Below, in pieces: positions 1 to 13,562 of a stretch of 64,000 bases of DNA. A program made the position numbers and the translations under genes. Numbering within the stretch: position 1 is the first letter of the stretch; the number at the start of each line of letters is the position of its first letter. The notes under the pieces were generated by a model, which was not told the origin of the DNA, made no database searches, and saw nothing but the letters and a program-made list of their open reading frames with translations. Origin of the DNA: Amphichorda felina (taxonomy: Eukaryota > Ascomycota > Sordariomycetes > Hypocreales > Bionectriaceae). The DNA lies in assembly GCA_016490725.1 (NCBI GenBank), contig JAEMHR010000079.1:44710-108709 (forward strand). Direction: 5' to 3'.

Positions 1-3000
1 CAAATCGGGCGGCGCGGAGGCGATCGTCGTGGGACTCGTGCCGTGAAACCGTCAGACGTGCGAGGCACCGAGGAACAACTGGCAGCCCTCCATTGCTTCG
101 AGGCGGGCGAATCGCAGCGCTCAATTGGCAGAGCTCCCATCTGTCTGATGCTCGGGTAGTAATGCATGCCCCCATTGATGCGCCCAGCGATGTGTTATGC
201 ACCTATGCTATGGGCAGCTGTGGGGGAGGCGTTTCAATAGTATGGGTAGCATGGCATGACATGGCATGGCATAGCATAATAGCGTTGCATTGTGCAGCAA
301 AGCGCAGAGGGGGGAAAGCAAACAGGCGTATACACCTATGAAGCACGGATACTCATACAAGGGGCATTCGTCGTGATGGATGATGTCGCAGTCACAGAGG
401 GGAGTGAGTGAAACTGCACGTATTATCCATACGCCGTACGGATACGCCAGACTGGGATTGGCACGAGGCGAGGTTCAGCAAATTGATGATGAGTTGAACC
501 CCTGAGTGAAGAAATTTTCTTGTTGCACTTTCTCACTGGTAGATGATGGCAAAAGGCAGATTTAGGATTTGCAGCCTGTTTGATGGATGCCCTGTTGTTG
601 GTCATCATGGGTGTGCGTGTGTTACACAGCCCAGCTCAATGCCTACTAGTACGGATAGGATACCTACTAGTAGTGTTCGTAGTCAGTGAAAATCCCATCA
701 CTTGGTGATGATCAATCCATCAATTCGAAAAGCCAAAGAGGAAAAGATTGAAAATCCATGCACAGCCTGCCACGGGAGGATCGAGCTAGGCGTTGGCAGA
801 TTTCCTGCCTGGGCGACTTGCGTGGGCGACCGGTGCAAAGTGTATTCTGGTTTGATGAGCATTCGTCGGCTTGGCCGAGCAGAAACCATCGACCGAGACT
901 CAGCGGGAAAATCCCCCATCACCACTCTTTCACCAATATCACATCACACACGCACGCACACGCACGCACGCACACACACACACGCCTCCCGGCTCTCGGA
1001 GCCGCCCGGGGCCAGAGGTGCCGTAGTCTGCCGCCATCTGCCGTTGTCTGCCGCTGGCCGTTGGTCCCCGGTCGGCGCCTCACGGGGTCACGGATGGATT
1101 CACGATGAGCTGCATTCGTACGAGTACGGAGTAGTGACAGTAGGTGTTAATTACGATACGAATCTCGTACAACAATCCCATTGTGCGTGCTGGCATGAAT
1201 GGATCCTACCGTCGCCGTCCAGCAAATCAGCCATCCCAATCTCTGCGTAGAGGATCCTTTGCTCCGCTGCGAAACACCCACGCCCTCTTCCCTCTCTCCA
1301 CAGCCCAAACGACAACAGCATTCCACCCCGTTTTTTAATGTCAAAAACGGCCCATGAATGATGAGGCTCCACGTCCGAGCTTTTCCACCCTACAACGTTA
1401 AGACGACGTTATTTCGTGATGACTGATGGCTGGTGACCGATGAGCCCCAGACTCCCAGCTCACGCCAGTTCCTTTAGTGCGTGACTCCCTTCTGTGTCAC
1501 AACGGGCGACGTCGGAGCCGTCACCACACAAGCAAACTCTGATACCCACAAAAAGCTGGCATACACGTCAGAAGTAGCGACGAGCACTAGTATTATTTTC
1601 AACCGTTTTTTTTCGCTTATAGCATTTCCCGGTAATCAAAAGCTTATACGTAGTCATACCGCGAGAAGGGGGCGTGCACATCCATCTTAGACAGACCCGT
1701 GCCAAAACCGGATCCCGGAGACATAATATCGATCATCGAGAAAAGCATCCACAGAGGGGCCGTAAGAGTCCGGGAGGTCAGGCGACTTCTCCTACACGAA
1801 GACGCCCGAGTGGTCGGCCCTATAGGGGCAAAACGGGCAAAACGGCACCATGACCTTACAATGGCGTGCTGTGCCCAAAACTCTAAAACACCATGGGGAA
1901 CATCCAGATAACCCAGAACCCAATTTTGTTTTTGCCCATGTTACATAATACAGACGAGGAACGGGGGGGAGTGAGTGCAAAGAGAGAAAAAACAAAAGAA
2001 GGGAGAAAGAAACGTTGATCAAAAAAGAAACTCGGCACCGGCCTCTGCCAGATCTCGATTTGGGGGATCATCCAAACCGCGTCCAGGAACACAGAAAAAG
2101 AGGACCAGATCGTGGAGAAATTTTTTCTTTTTGGGTTGCAAATTAGACTTTGTTGCTGCGCAAGGGCCCGCCTAGACCGGTACGCTGGGACAGACTATCA
2201 AGCACGCATAGTACTAGGTAGCAGGTAGTAGTAGAAACTAGCAGAACAAAGACAGCCAACGTTGAAAGTTACTTGTTGGTACCGGAGCGGGCATGTATGT
2301 TGGGTTAGCTTTCGAGGATTAAGCACACACCAGGACACCGGCCTCGGAGGTGCCATCCCCGGGCGCTGTGGCATCATCGGCGCCGTCCTGGCTGTGGCGC
2401 CAAGGTTCTGGCCTAAGTGCCGCCAGGAGGCTCGAGGAGGAAAACAAGGCTTGAGGGGTAAAGAGGAGCTCGTGGAGTACGGACTGCTCCGACCGGAGAT
2501 GGGGGGCGCTCGCCTCCGATCGGACATGTCACAGCGAGAGGAGGAAGAGGAGGAGAAGCAGCAAGTGCCAAGTGGCGCTGTGGTGGTACGAGCGGGTTCT
2601 GGCCCCTCCGGATGGGGCGATTCACAGATCGGTGGTGAGAGTCTGCGAGAGGCGTCGTACGGTACGGCGGGCACACGCAGCCTCTGCCGTATCAGGTGCA
2701 GCAGTTTCGGGCCTGGGCATCCAGACGTCGCTAGCCCCGGCGATCCATTGGGGTTCCACGGCCACTCGCCTTTGCTGTCGACCCTATCCCCCATCATATA
2801 TGCATGAACAAATAATGGAAGGTGGAACTTGATGTGTTGGACAGTGATGAATCGTTTCCATTGTGGGATGATGGATCCCCATGTCCAGCTGTCTTTGACT
2901 ATGCTACCTTTAGTCTTGCCCTGCTCCATCGCTTGTCATGCTGTGCGTGCAATGCCGTGCTATGCTCAACAATCCATCTCACAGAGACCAGTACAGGATA

Positions 3001-3530
3001 TCTTTCCAAAAAGCAAAAACCCATTAGTCTGCCCTTGTTGGGTCAGGCCTATTTCCCGTGCGCCGTCATTCTTATCGTGCCATTGCAGTCTCGCCAGCCT
3101 CCCCCCCAGCTGGCTGACATTCCCAATTTCCCCCCCAGATGATATCATAAAAATACTCCCCATAGGATCCCAATGCCCCAGCGATGCCCGTGTTAAGACA
3201 AAACAACTTTGTGTTGTGATACAAGGTCTTCCCCCAAGACACTCCGGCGTCCAATGATGTTGGATGAGATGCGTCGCGGAGTCTTTGCTCGGGTGGTTGT
3301 GGCATCGTCCATGGAGCTGTCGTGTAGGGAAATTGGTGGTAAAACTTTTTTTATCCAGATGCAAATGTTTCTCCGGTGTAATGCTCGTTCTTGGTACAAC
3401 AAATAATTTCAAAGAAAATAGTCAGAAGTGAGGATGTGTCGTGTCGTTTTTTGAGTGAGTTGCGTGGTTGTGAGGAGTGTGTATATGTCGTTTTTAGATG
3501 TGTGGTATAGTGGTAGAGAGTGGGGGTGGT
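1..3530. other. gene-less left flank
   Basis: I see no supportable gene here. Open frames are short, start at arbitrary points, lack family motifs and overlap each other on both strands. The stretch holds a CA/CACG microsatellite near 949-985 and scattered TACTCGTA/TACTCCGTA-type motifs (for example 1119-1133). The base composition is mixed rather than strongly AT-rich, so it does not look like a RIP-degraded repeat. Confidence 0.6.
943..987. repeat. CA/CACG microsatellite
   Basis: Alternating CACG and CACA units form a short dinucleotide/tetranucleotide tract. It is a simple sequence repeat in non-coding DNA. Confidence 0.8.
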
Positions 3531-4013
3531 CTAGTAGGATCGTCGTCGTTGTGTCCGGACGTGCTCGAAGGAGACGGCATAGGCCCGCAACTCTTGCCTC
3601 GCCCGGTCAGACAGCTGGCTCGACTCGCCGTTGGTTGATGTACTCTGCATGGAGCAGAGGCTGGTGTGGGAGCTCGAGGGAGTGAGGGTTCGGGTGGCCT
3701 CAGTGGGCTTGGCATGGCTGTGGCTCATGCTGTAGCTGCCGAAGAGGGAGTGTTGTACAGGAGTGGTGCCGTACGGCTGGGCGTTGGCGAAGTCGTAGGC
3801 GGGGGACAGGAAGAACTTGGTGGGCTGTTGCTTCGATGATGTCGACCATGGCCCTGATGGTGGGGTCAGGCCCGGCGAGCTGGCTTGTGAGCTCGACGTC
3901 GACGTCCTCTCGAGTTCGGTGAGCCGGCAGGCCTCGGAGCAGTAGGCATCTACGTCCGTCTCAACCTGCTTGTCGCAGGCAAGGCAGAACTGGTGGGACC
4001 AGAGCTCGGCCAT
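3531..4013 (-). CDS. Ecl1-type zinc-binding lifespan/stress regulator
   Basis: A single-exon gene of 160 residues. The start is the ATG at 4013 (MAELWSHQ); the open frame runs further upstream but offers only a TTG there. The N-terminus carries a cysteine cluster, C-x2-C (FCLACDK) followed by YCSEAC, which is the signature of the fungal Ecl1/life-span regulatory factor family. The rest is Ser/Thr/Pro-rich and probably disordered, ending in a basic tail (RTQRRRSY). Ecl1-family proteins in yeasts act in zinc or sulfur starvation responses and chronological lifespan, and a similar role here is inference. The upstream minus-strand sequence is CT-rich, as in fungal promoters and leaders. It is the only convincing gene in the first 17.9 kb. 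Confidence 0.75.
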   Translation of the reverse strand: MAELWSHQFCLACDKQVETDVDAYCSEACRLTELERTSTSSSQASSPGLTPPSGPWSTSSKQQPTKFFLSPAYDFANAQPYGTTPVQHSLFGSYSMSHSHAKPTEATRTLTPSSSHTSLCSMQSTSTNGESSQLSDRARQELRAYAVSFEHVRTQRRRSY

Positions 4014-6395
4014 TGTGCTTTGTGGTGAAGTTTGTGCGGGTGAGTTGGTGGTAGGGCTTGTTGAGCGAGGCAATCGTCAATCCTAAGTCGAGGATGGTTC
4101 GATTGCTTGCTCCTAGCGGGTGGTAATAGTCGAGATGTTGTTCTGGTGGTAGATCTCGAGATGAGTTGTAGGAGAGAGCTCCAGTGTGGTGTGGTAGGTA
4201 GGACAAGAAGAAGTAAGTTGGAGAGGAAGTATAACACAGACGGTCAATGTTGTTTGCCAAGTCCTTGTTTGTTTAGACCGACACTTGAAAAAGGAGAAGT
4301 GAGTGTCGAGAAAAGAGGTCGAAGATGGAGAATAGAGAGGAGTAGAAGTAAGTCGGAGTGGGAGGGCAGGAGAATATGTATGTATCAAGATGGCCCACAG
4401 CCTGGTGGTGCGGGTGCAAGTGGTGGTGTGCGGATTGCAATGGGTCAGTTGCAAGACAAAGAAGTTTTAGCGCTGCACCTGGACGTACCGAGCTCACAAA
4501 AACTCACCAAAATGTGGAGGAGGATACCTCTGGCCAGGCCCCGCCACAGAAACCAGTCACAGTGGGGGGTGTGAGCGGCAAGGATGGGCTGGTGTGGATC
4601 CCGTAAAGGCTCCACAAGCAATGCCCTGCAGCAGGTGGGTCTCGCTGGGGGTGTGCCTTTGAGAAGTGGGTCCTTGGATGGGCAGTGATGATTGCGCAAA
4701 GAGGGGGTGTAAGGGTGTGTGTGTCTGCCACATAGCCAGGCACTAGCACGCCAACGGCGCTTCAGCGCCCAGCATGGTGTCGTCTCGACTCGAATGTGTG
4801 CAGGGCACAGAGTTGTGTACTCCGTAGACTCGATGCAGACACTCTTCACAACTGGGCGTGTGGATTACCTCAGAGCGAGCCAGAGGCAACACACAAGGCA
4901 GAGGGCGGCCCAGCCCAGCCCAAGCCCAGAGTTCCAACGACTGGCCCAGGCACCACGCGAGGCGCAAGACAAACCAAGTGGAAAAAATTTTCTCTTTCCA
5001 ATTCGAACATCTTCAATGTGACTCAGAGGCGAAGCGACGGGAATACCAGGAAAGTCAAGCGTGGGCAGTTTTGGTCTGGCCTCCTGATGACGAACGAGCA
5101 CGAAATTTTTGAGGGACCGCGCCGGCAGCGCAATGGCGTGAGCGACTTCGGTGGTGTGAGTTCCAAGGTTTGTGGGCAGCTTTTCGCCTCCCCCGTGGTG
5201 CAATTCTGCATCCCGCCTGGGCAGCACAACCCGCTTCCTACTAATCGCCCCCTCTCTCCCACCTTAGGGGCTCTGGGCACTAGGCGGGCAGTCAGTCAGT
5301 CTGTGGTTGTTCGACTTTTTCGCCTGAGTTGCCTGATATTATCCTGCCCAACTGCCTGAGACTATGCACTGTGCAGGCCCTGCATAATTATGATTTGATA
5401 ACCACTCCAACACCGACCCGAAAAGGCAACGCATGTCGCTTGTGCCTGTTTCTGCCTCACGGCGACGTATAACACGCACAGTACTCATATGTAGGTACAG
5501 TTTGCTTGACATGCGCAAATTCTCCCTACTGCCCTGATTAGAATCAGCACCCGTATTCCAGCTGCCTCATTCGTTGCCCTTCGCTGACGCTGACGGCCTG
5601 CGTGAAGTGCACTGCACAATTGAAACCGAACTTGAAATCCAACCCCCTTGGAATGGAATGCTGGTCAAAGCCCACGCCTGCGGCATGGCGTGCCCCTCAG
5701 TTGGTGCTGGATGCTTGTTGTTTGTTGCAGCCAGCAATCAACCACGACTTGCCGTCTCTCACCTAAATCTTTCGGCCTTGAAACTCAGGCACCATAGCAG
5801 CGTGGGGCGCTGCTTCCATAGTGCTACTAAGGCTGTTACGGTTAGCGCCTCCCTTTGGCTACAGCTGCAAGTTGCACGGTGCACCCAGCGCCTGGCACCC
5901 CACTCCCTGGGACCCACACCTCCTTCCCCACAATTTTGTGCTCCCAGCTGCTCTCTGGCTGGCGTCATGTGTGAGGTGCTCCAACCCAAACTTACGTACT
6001 CTCTATTTCGCCAATAACGGGCACAATGATGCATTGCTGGTTTCGAGAAGCACGGAGCGCCGCCTGGGAAGCACGCAAGGGCGCCAAGTGGCCTCAATCG
6101 ACAACGCTGGGCCCTGGCGCCGCCGCCCAACAATGCACGTCAGACCGTCAAAAAACCAACGACTGGCTCGCCATGCGTCTTGGGGACTGGGACGAAACTC
6201 TATGAGGCGATCTGCGCAAGATGGCCACTTGGGCTGTCCTGGCAGCGGCTATCCCGTGCCTGCTCCACTCACTGGGGCCACCAAAGCACAATGGGCTTCC
6301 CCAGCTTGCTGCAGCTCCCAGGGCCAGGCCAGGGCCAAGTCTCAGACGCAAGTCCAAGGTCGAGTTGTTGGGCGACATTTTGACAAGTCGACTTC

Positions 6396-6440
6396 TCGTC
6401 GGCCTCGTCGGTCTCGTCGGTCTTGTCGGTCTTGTCGGCA
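6396..6440. repeat. GTCGGYCTC short tandem repeat
   Basis: Four to five imperfect tandem copies of a 9-bp unit (gtcggcctc, gtcggtctc, gtcggtctt) lie in non-coding sequence. Confidence 0.75.
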
Positions 6441-9400
6441 CTGGTATTCCCCACAGCGAGCTCTGCGCGGGGATTTTCATCTTGTTGGTCGGTTCCTCAA
6501 GACAGAATCACTCAGAGCCCCTAATGCCGCTTGATGCAGACCATCGATGTTGCTGGTCACTTGGAGACTGCCTGCACCGCATTGGCTATCATGGACACCA
6601 TCACTTGTACTGATGTATAGGCTTCCATCAGGAACCCGCCCCAGCCACGCAGCCAGTACAGACTGGTGGAGAGCATTCCGATGTGCTTCGTGGACCACAG
6701 GGACGCCTTCGACCTGCAGTGCAACACCCTTCCATTACTCGTACTGTGCACCTGCAGGCGACATTTGCCCTCGATTGGCCCCTCTCCTGCGTCCCAGAAC
6801 GACCATCCAATAGCAACCCGCTTTATCTTGATCCGCGCTGTGGGCGGTTTTCCGTTCTTGAATCCCCAGATATTGGCTGGCTACTATAGTGAGGGAACAC
6901 TACCTTATGTTGGCCTCACATCTAGGGTGCACAAAAGTGATGGGTTTCATTAGGCAAGATTCTATCATGGCTCAATCAAAGCACCTAAAACTTCCCATCT
7001 ATCGCGAGACTGCCTGTTGGAAGCACGCCATGATGGCGGAGACAGGCACGACTAGGCGCCGTCGAGACGGTGGCAACGCCGCAGCATAACGTTTATTGCG
7101 ACTGGAATTTCGCTTGGAGATAGCTCGCAAGCTACCGACGCCTCCACTAAGCTCGAAATCAACCTAGCTAGCTCCTCTCTGACAAGACTCTCCTCATGCC
7201 CACGAGCCGTTGGCCAGACGTCTTGATCCATCCAAGGACCCTGAGGTCTGTGCCTACAAGTCGCGTGAGCCCCGAATCATCGTCCTGCATCTCCGAAGCA
7301 GTCCCCCGCAGACGCCTCATTCTTGGTTTCTCCTCCTTTTACAAATCGCCAACCACTCACGGATCACTCACTCTCGTCCATCACAATGCTGCTTTTACCC
7401 CAGATCCCCAGTTATTTGCCGGTGATAACATGCACCAGTTGCGTCTCCCGTCTCCAGAGAGTCAGACCATGTGGTCCCAGCCATCTTGAGAATGCGGGCC
7501 AGGGTGGACGCTATCCCCCTTTAGCACAGGCCTGCTTCTGTGGAGGGGCGTCGCGGCATCGATGGGGGGCTAATCATATCCATGATGAATGGTTCCTCCA
7601 CACACATGGCCTCTGGCCCCTTCTCATCATCGCCACCTGATCAATGATCAAAGTGTGCGCGACTACGGATACCTAGGAGAAACAATGTGTTCGGTAGACA
7701 GGCACACGAAAGGCTATCGACGGGGCGGCGGAGAGAAGATCGTCCAAGGGTGACGGGAAGAGCATGTGGCTTGAGTTCGTATCGTCATTCGCTCGTGACG
7801 ACCTGTCTCTCAAAATCGGGCCTGGCGCAGCGTTTGGGGTTCCCCATCACGGATCCTTTTTTGGGGGTGCTTCAGGAGTCCAAAGCTAGGCCTCCATGTC
7901 TGAGTGCCACGGCCCGTCTGGCGGACCTATTGTTAGCCCGTCTTGCCCGTCTCTCCAGGCGTGTGCCGCTCCCGCCCGTCTTCGCCTGTAATAACCCTGG
8001 AATCTGTTTGGCAGATCTCATCCTCAGAGGCAACAAGCATTAACTATCCCCAGAGCTAATGCTGGGTGCTTAGATATGCACAGGCTGCGTCGGTCGGTTA
8101 CCGACACCCGAAGATGCTGTCCCAGTGCGTCTGGACGCATGCAAGCGTGATGCAGCAACTGTGACGGCGCCAAGGGACCAAGACTGGTCTAGATATTGCG
8201 GACAATCGGTGTTTACATCGACAGTCGCAGCTCTGTACGAGTACATGAGAAGATGCGATGAGAGAAAATAGGGGATCACGGTATTTCGAGGTCATGAGCC
8301 AATGGACGCCACCACCACTTCCGAATACGTACTTGGAAGATGGTGTCGGGCATCATGAAGAACGCTACGTATTACGTGACCAGGCACTATCATACAAGGC
8401 TGTCGCGAGTATTAAGAAAGGCGACTATCGTTCACGCCACGACCGTTGGCAGGCGCGATCTCCGAAGAGGCGAACGCCCAGCATCAGCCTATCGAGCTAT
8501 CCGAGGTCGAGGGATGGCACACGATAGGAACATGACGCTGCTGATCCAATCACAGCCGGCGGCTGCGTGCTTGATCTGCCCTAGGTGTCAGGGAGATGGA
8601 CACCTGCGGGCAAAAAAGCCTTGGTGTTGTCGGGTGTGCGGTGGTTTCTCATGCCTGCCTGGTTGTGGTGGTGGGAGGGTGGTGTTGCACTGGTGGCACC
8701 ACCCAGACTTCTTCTGGGGCGACGATGATACTATATCGTGGCCAAGTTTGGGGGGGATGAGCATGCCGATTGGGAGGAACTGGAAAAAAGGGTTGCTGGC
8801 CGAAAGGATGACTTCCCGTCGCGCGCCATGATACCGTGTCATCCCGCCCGCGAACTCGATTTCTGGTGGCTGCTGTTATGCAAAGTACCAGAGGTGGACG
8901 ATTTTTTTTTTTTCACTGGAACAGCTGTCTTGGCCTGCATCATGAAGCGCATGTATAAACACGATCAACTCTGGGCGTAACCATGTCGCAGCCGTAGATC
9001 TGAGGCAGAAGTGCTGGCGATCCTGTCGTGTGCGGCATACAGTGGCCAAGCTGGTGCATAAGTTGGTGACCCAGTGTCATTATACATGTTGCTGCAGAGT
9101 CACGAATTGAGGATTACTGGCTGACTGGTCGTGTTGGAGAGACGGGCACCCAGATCCCGAAATGCTCTTTGTTCGTTCAAATGAAGATGTATCACCCCAC
9201 GCTCTCTTCTATCTGTTGCTTGAAATCCGAGAGCCCCTCATGGGCCTCCCCGCCCTCTCGCTTGATAGTGGGTTATCATGAGACCAAAGACGATGCACGA
9301 CGGCGGGCGCAAACGTGGGCGAGTGGGCTCTGGTGCGTCTGATACAGAGAGAATGTGGACTCCTGTCTCTCAAACGCTCAGACTCCTAGCCCCCCAAACG

Positions 9401-12400
9401 GTTGCATGGATGATGGCAGGCTCCGAGATATCCCCCACGCCGACAGACCAGAAGGCGAGAAAGAGTCAGGAGACTTCCAGGCATGAGGCCTGTAGCGCTG
9501 GGCCCCAGTGTTTGCCGTCGTATCTCGGGGACGGACACTGCAACCTTCCTGGGCCTGGTCAGGTCAAGCTTGCACAGCCATCATCCATTGGCCCACTCTC
9601 CACAGCGGGCAACGCCGCACCAGGCGACTCCAGAGAGACTGCGACTCTGCGAGGGCAAGGAGTTGAGGGTCCCCAGGAGGCATCGAAACATCTACCGCCC
9701 ATGCCGACTGACGTCCTCGTTCAAGATCTGCGCTTCTCTGCAGGCAGGCAGCTCTCGTGAGGTTGACAGAGGCTGCCGGATTTTTCTGCGCGTGCCTAGT
9801 ACATACGAGGTACGAGTACGAGGGGACATCTGCTTGTACAGTTCCCGAACGTCCAGGCAACGAACCTAATGCCCCGTGCTCAAAGCCAAGCCACAGCTGG
9901 AGCAGAGATATATTGATGCAACCAGTTCGAATATTGAAGTCGAAATGCCAGCCTGGCTGGCTGGGTTGGCACTGGCCAAGGGGGAAAATGTCAGAGGGGA
10001 CTTGGAATGGGAGGCCTGGCAGGGATTGCGGGACAAGATGTTTCGTGACTGCTGTCAACTTGTCAAGTGTCCACGATGACATAGGTACTCGTACCGCACC
10101 CACCACACTGCATTGACTCCAAGGAGCAGGGCCGAGATGGCAGAAGCCCCCCAGACGTATTCCTTCAGGACCCGATGATGCCCTCTGAGCGAGAGGAGGT
10201 CATGTCTCCTACCCTGAAGTGGCAAGTGACATTCGCGGGCATCCATGCCCTCGCGGGTTGGTGAGCGCTATGGATGGGAGGGTGTGGCGCGGCCAGTCAC
10301 TCGGCTTCGTAATGTGATATTCGAGCCTCGCCATGAACTGCGTGAGGGCTGGCAGCGGGCGTTGTGAGTCTTCAGGCGACGCAATCATGATGGCCATTTG
10401 CGGTGGCTGTGAGCAAATTCGCCGGTGGTGGGCACCACCACCAAACCGATCAGAATGGGTGGGAAGGGGTTCACAGTTCACTAACTTCGCCTCTTGACTA
10501 CATGGAGGCCTGTTTTCTCACGTCACGGACTAGTGCTCTATTCAGCAACTGAATGCTTCCAAGAATTCTGGAGAGGCTGATGAATACTATTTCTGATACT
10601 AAGATTGTCACGACTTATAACGACGGCGTGAGCGAGATAGTACTACTACGCCAACGCCACTACCAGATTAGCGCCTGGGGCCTCCCGAGACGCCCGTCCG
10701 ATCTCCCGCCGCCGTCAATCGCAAATTCGCGACTACTATCATGATGATAGAAGTACTCGTAGTAATCATCAATGGGGTGATTTGCCGAAGCGTGAGATAA
10801 AAAGCAAGACCACCCTTCACCGGTCACCGAGGCACGTTTGGATCGGGCCAAATTGACAAGTGGCTGATACGGGAGCACCGGCAGAACTGGGGGAAAAAAG
10901 GAAGCAAACGAACCAGATGGGAACTTTGCTTCCTCCTCCTGTGGTGTTTAGTGGCACAACGTGGCACCCCTTGGGTGCCTTGCATCTCGGCGACCCAGCC
11001 AGTGGTTCGCCCAAGGGCCCAAGGGCTACCAAGGGCCACGGCGGCCGCATGAGGATGATGAGGTGTGCAGAGAGGCTTTCTAGTCTGGATGTGGCTCGTA
11101 GATTCGAGAAGGGCAAGCGCTGATTGAATCCTTATTTGCTTGAACATGTTTGGCGCTGTGAGATGGTGGCTAATCAATCTGGCTGGGGGCCTATCAGGCT
11201 GCGCAGAGGGCCTTCTTCCCAACAACGATGCGCGTTGTCAGCTCTAAAATTTCTGCCAGCGCATATCCCAAGGTTGGCCGACATGATGGCCAACAACTCG
11301 GAATTTTTCTCTTGTCAATTTCGCAAGTATTGGATGAGAGCTGAGAACTGGTCCTGCAAGAAAAAATCTGTTCGGTTGTCGTTTAGGACTAGAGGCACAG
11401 CTAGTGTCGTCATGTCCGAGCTGGGGGTTCAGGCCGTGACAGCCACGAATCTACGATGCAGCAACAGCTGGGAGCACTATCAGTCCATTGCCGGTGACTC
11501 CGGGCCCTCGATGGGTGTTGATAGGCCCGGGGCTTGATAAACAGATGCAGAGCAATCATCGGGCCCAGGAGGGCATCTACCAGCCACGACAACTCGACGA
11601 TGGCCTCACATCAGCGACAGCACTTGCAGCAGGCAAGTGGATGCTAGTGGGGAGCAGCATCAGGACTCGGTGGGAGCAGGACGGAGGACGGCCCACAACG
11701 GGCCTAGCCAACTAGCCCCAGCTCGCCTGTCTCCGGGCAGGCAGGGGACAAGGGGGCAATGATGGCCTGTTAGGGCATTTTCTCTGCCCCCCCCAGGCTG
11801 TCCCAGGGCCATTAACTGCACGCCCTCCTGGCTCTCCCCCACGAAACTCGACAGCGCTTCTGGCATATCGTCCGGCTGGGCACAAACCTGCTGGTGCAAT
11901 TATGCATTTTTTTCTGCCTTCTCGGCTCCGCAATCATGGTCTGTCCCCACTGCCCACTGCTCACTGCCTGCTCTGGAGACTGGCGCCCCCCAACAATGAG
12001 ATCATCGCCCTCCCAGTCTCAAACACGGAGCCCTACATGCTCCGGAGCACGGAGCACGGAGCTGAGATCGGGCGATTGCTGGTCATCGAATTTTATTCTC
12101 GTGCCATCGCCAACAAATTATCCCCGCCAAATGAAAGGATGGGAAGACGTGAAGAAAAAAAAAAACACTCATTCCTCACACCATACGAGTGTACGGAGCT
12201 CTCCGGACCTCGCCGTGTGAAGCCCGAGCCATCATCCTCTGGTCCGTGGCACACCCGAGTTACATTGCAGGCCAGAGCCGCCATTAATTAATGTAGTACT
12301 TTGCACGCACAGCAGCATCCTTAATGAGCGGGCTCACGATGCCGTCGAGGTCCGAGCGGAAAAAGACCGAACTTACTATTATAGTAGCAGTCGGTTCGGA

Positions 12401-13509
12401 GGGCCGCACCGGGCCTTTTGCTGATCAGCCGCCTGACAGCTGACACTTTGGACAGGACGTCTGCTCTGCTACGTTGCTGCTATGCAGCTATTCACGGACC
12501 GTCATCCCTGGCCACCTCCGTGGACCATGGACCGTGCTTCTTGTGAATACGTATGTACGAGTATGTGCGGATCCGTGCAACAGCTTTTTGTTCGTGCCTT
12601 GCATTGCGAGATGCCAAACAAGCTCTCAAAGAGCCGCAAGCCTTTGGCCACGCCCCTCCCCCCGGGAAATGGGAAATGGGGATTTGGGAAGTTTTGCTTT
12701 GTCTCGGGCCCCGTCTCTCAGACACACGAGGTCCGGACTCCGAACGACGGCCGATGGAACTCGGACGAGTTGGGTCGCAGATCAACAGCCACTCTCAGCC
12801 TCTCAGCCACTCGGCCAGTGCAGCGGTGCTAACCTCACAGCCGCGCAGGTCGGGTCAGATCTTAGCGCCTGTCCGATTGATGTACTACTCGTAGGCTGTC
12901 GGTGAGTGCAGGTCGCCCAGCAGGTTGGGGATTGGGCAGCGCCTTTCACCGTCGCTAAGATGATGATCCCCCCAGATCAACGGGATGGATCATGGATTGA
13001 CGATGGGCTGGGCTGGCCTGGTTGAATAATAATCAGCCCAACAAAGTCTCCGAACCATCTCGGACGTGCAAGCCTGCACTAATGTAGGTAATAATATTCA
13101 CAGTAATACTAATAACACAAATCACAAAAATTCAGCAACTCACTCCATATCTGCCTGCCCTGCCCTGTCCTGACCGTCGGCGATGGGAGGAAATTTTGTA
13201 CTCGTAAATTGAGCATCTGTGCGACCGACGGGCGCCAAGCCAGCAAGCGCTGCTACTCTCCACTAGAGGGCGCTCCGCCGCGCTCCGCTGCGTCTAGGAG
13301 TCTGGGCGCGCGGTCTGGGCCAGCTCAGTGCTGCATGTCTTTATATTAATTAATTGCTACAGTACGGAGTACAATTATGTAGTACAGTAGTACTCGTACC
13401 TGCAAGCAGAAAATCACCTTGTATGTACGTTGGTCGGTGCACTGCAGCCTGAGGCGCTGTGCGATTTTACCCATACGAGAAACAGCACTTGGCATCCTCC
13501 ATGGGGGGA

Positions 13510-13562
13510 GCAATTGGCAGCGCGCTGCAGTTGGCAGTTGGCACTGCAATTGGCACTGCGCT
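13510..13562. repeat. imperfect TTGGCA/ACTGCA repeats
   Basis: A run of interleaved TTGGCA and CTGCA units in gene-less DNA, in imperfect direct repetition. It is a simple repeat without a recognisable function. Confidence 0.5.

Noticed and set aside
702..1250. 182-codon frame including a His/Thr-rich run
   Set aside because: The repetitive His/Thr stretch is the translation of a CA/CACG microsatellite.
2198..2929. 243-codon minus-strand open frame in the gene-poor left flank
   Set aside because: No family motif or consistent codon bias, and it overlaps competing frames. Composition looks like chance.
9922..9945. TTCGAAT-like tRNA T-loop at 9930
   Set aside because: Flanking bases do not form a T stem and no acceptor or anticodon arm could be drawn.
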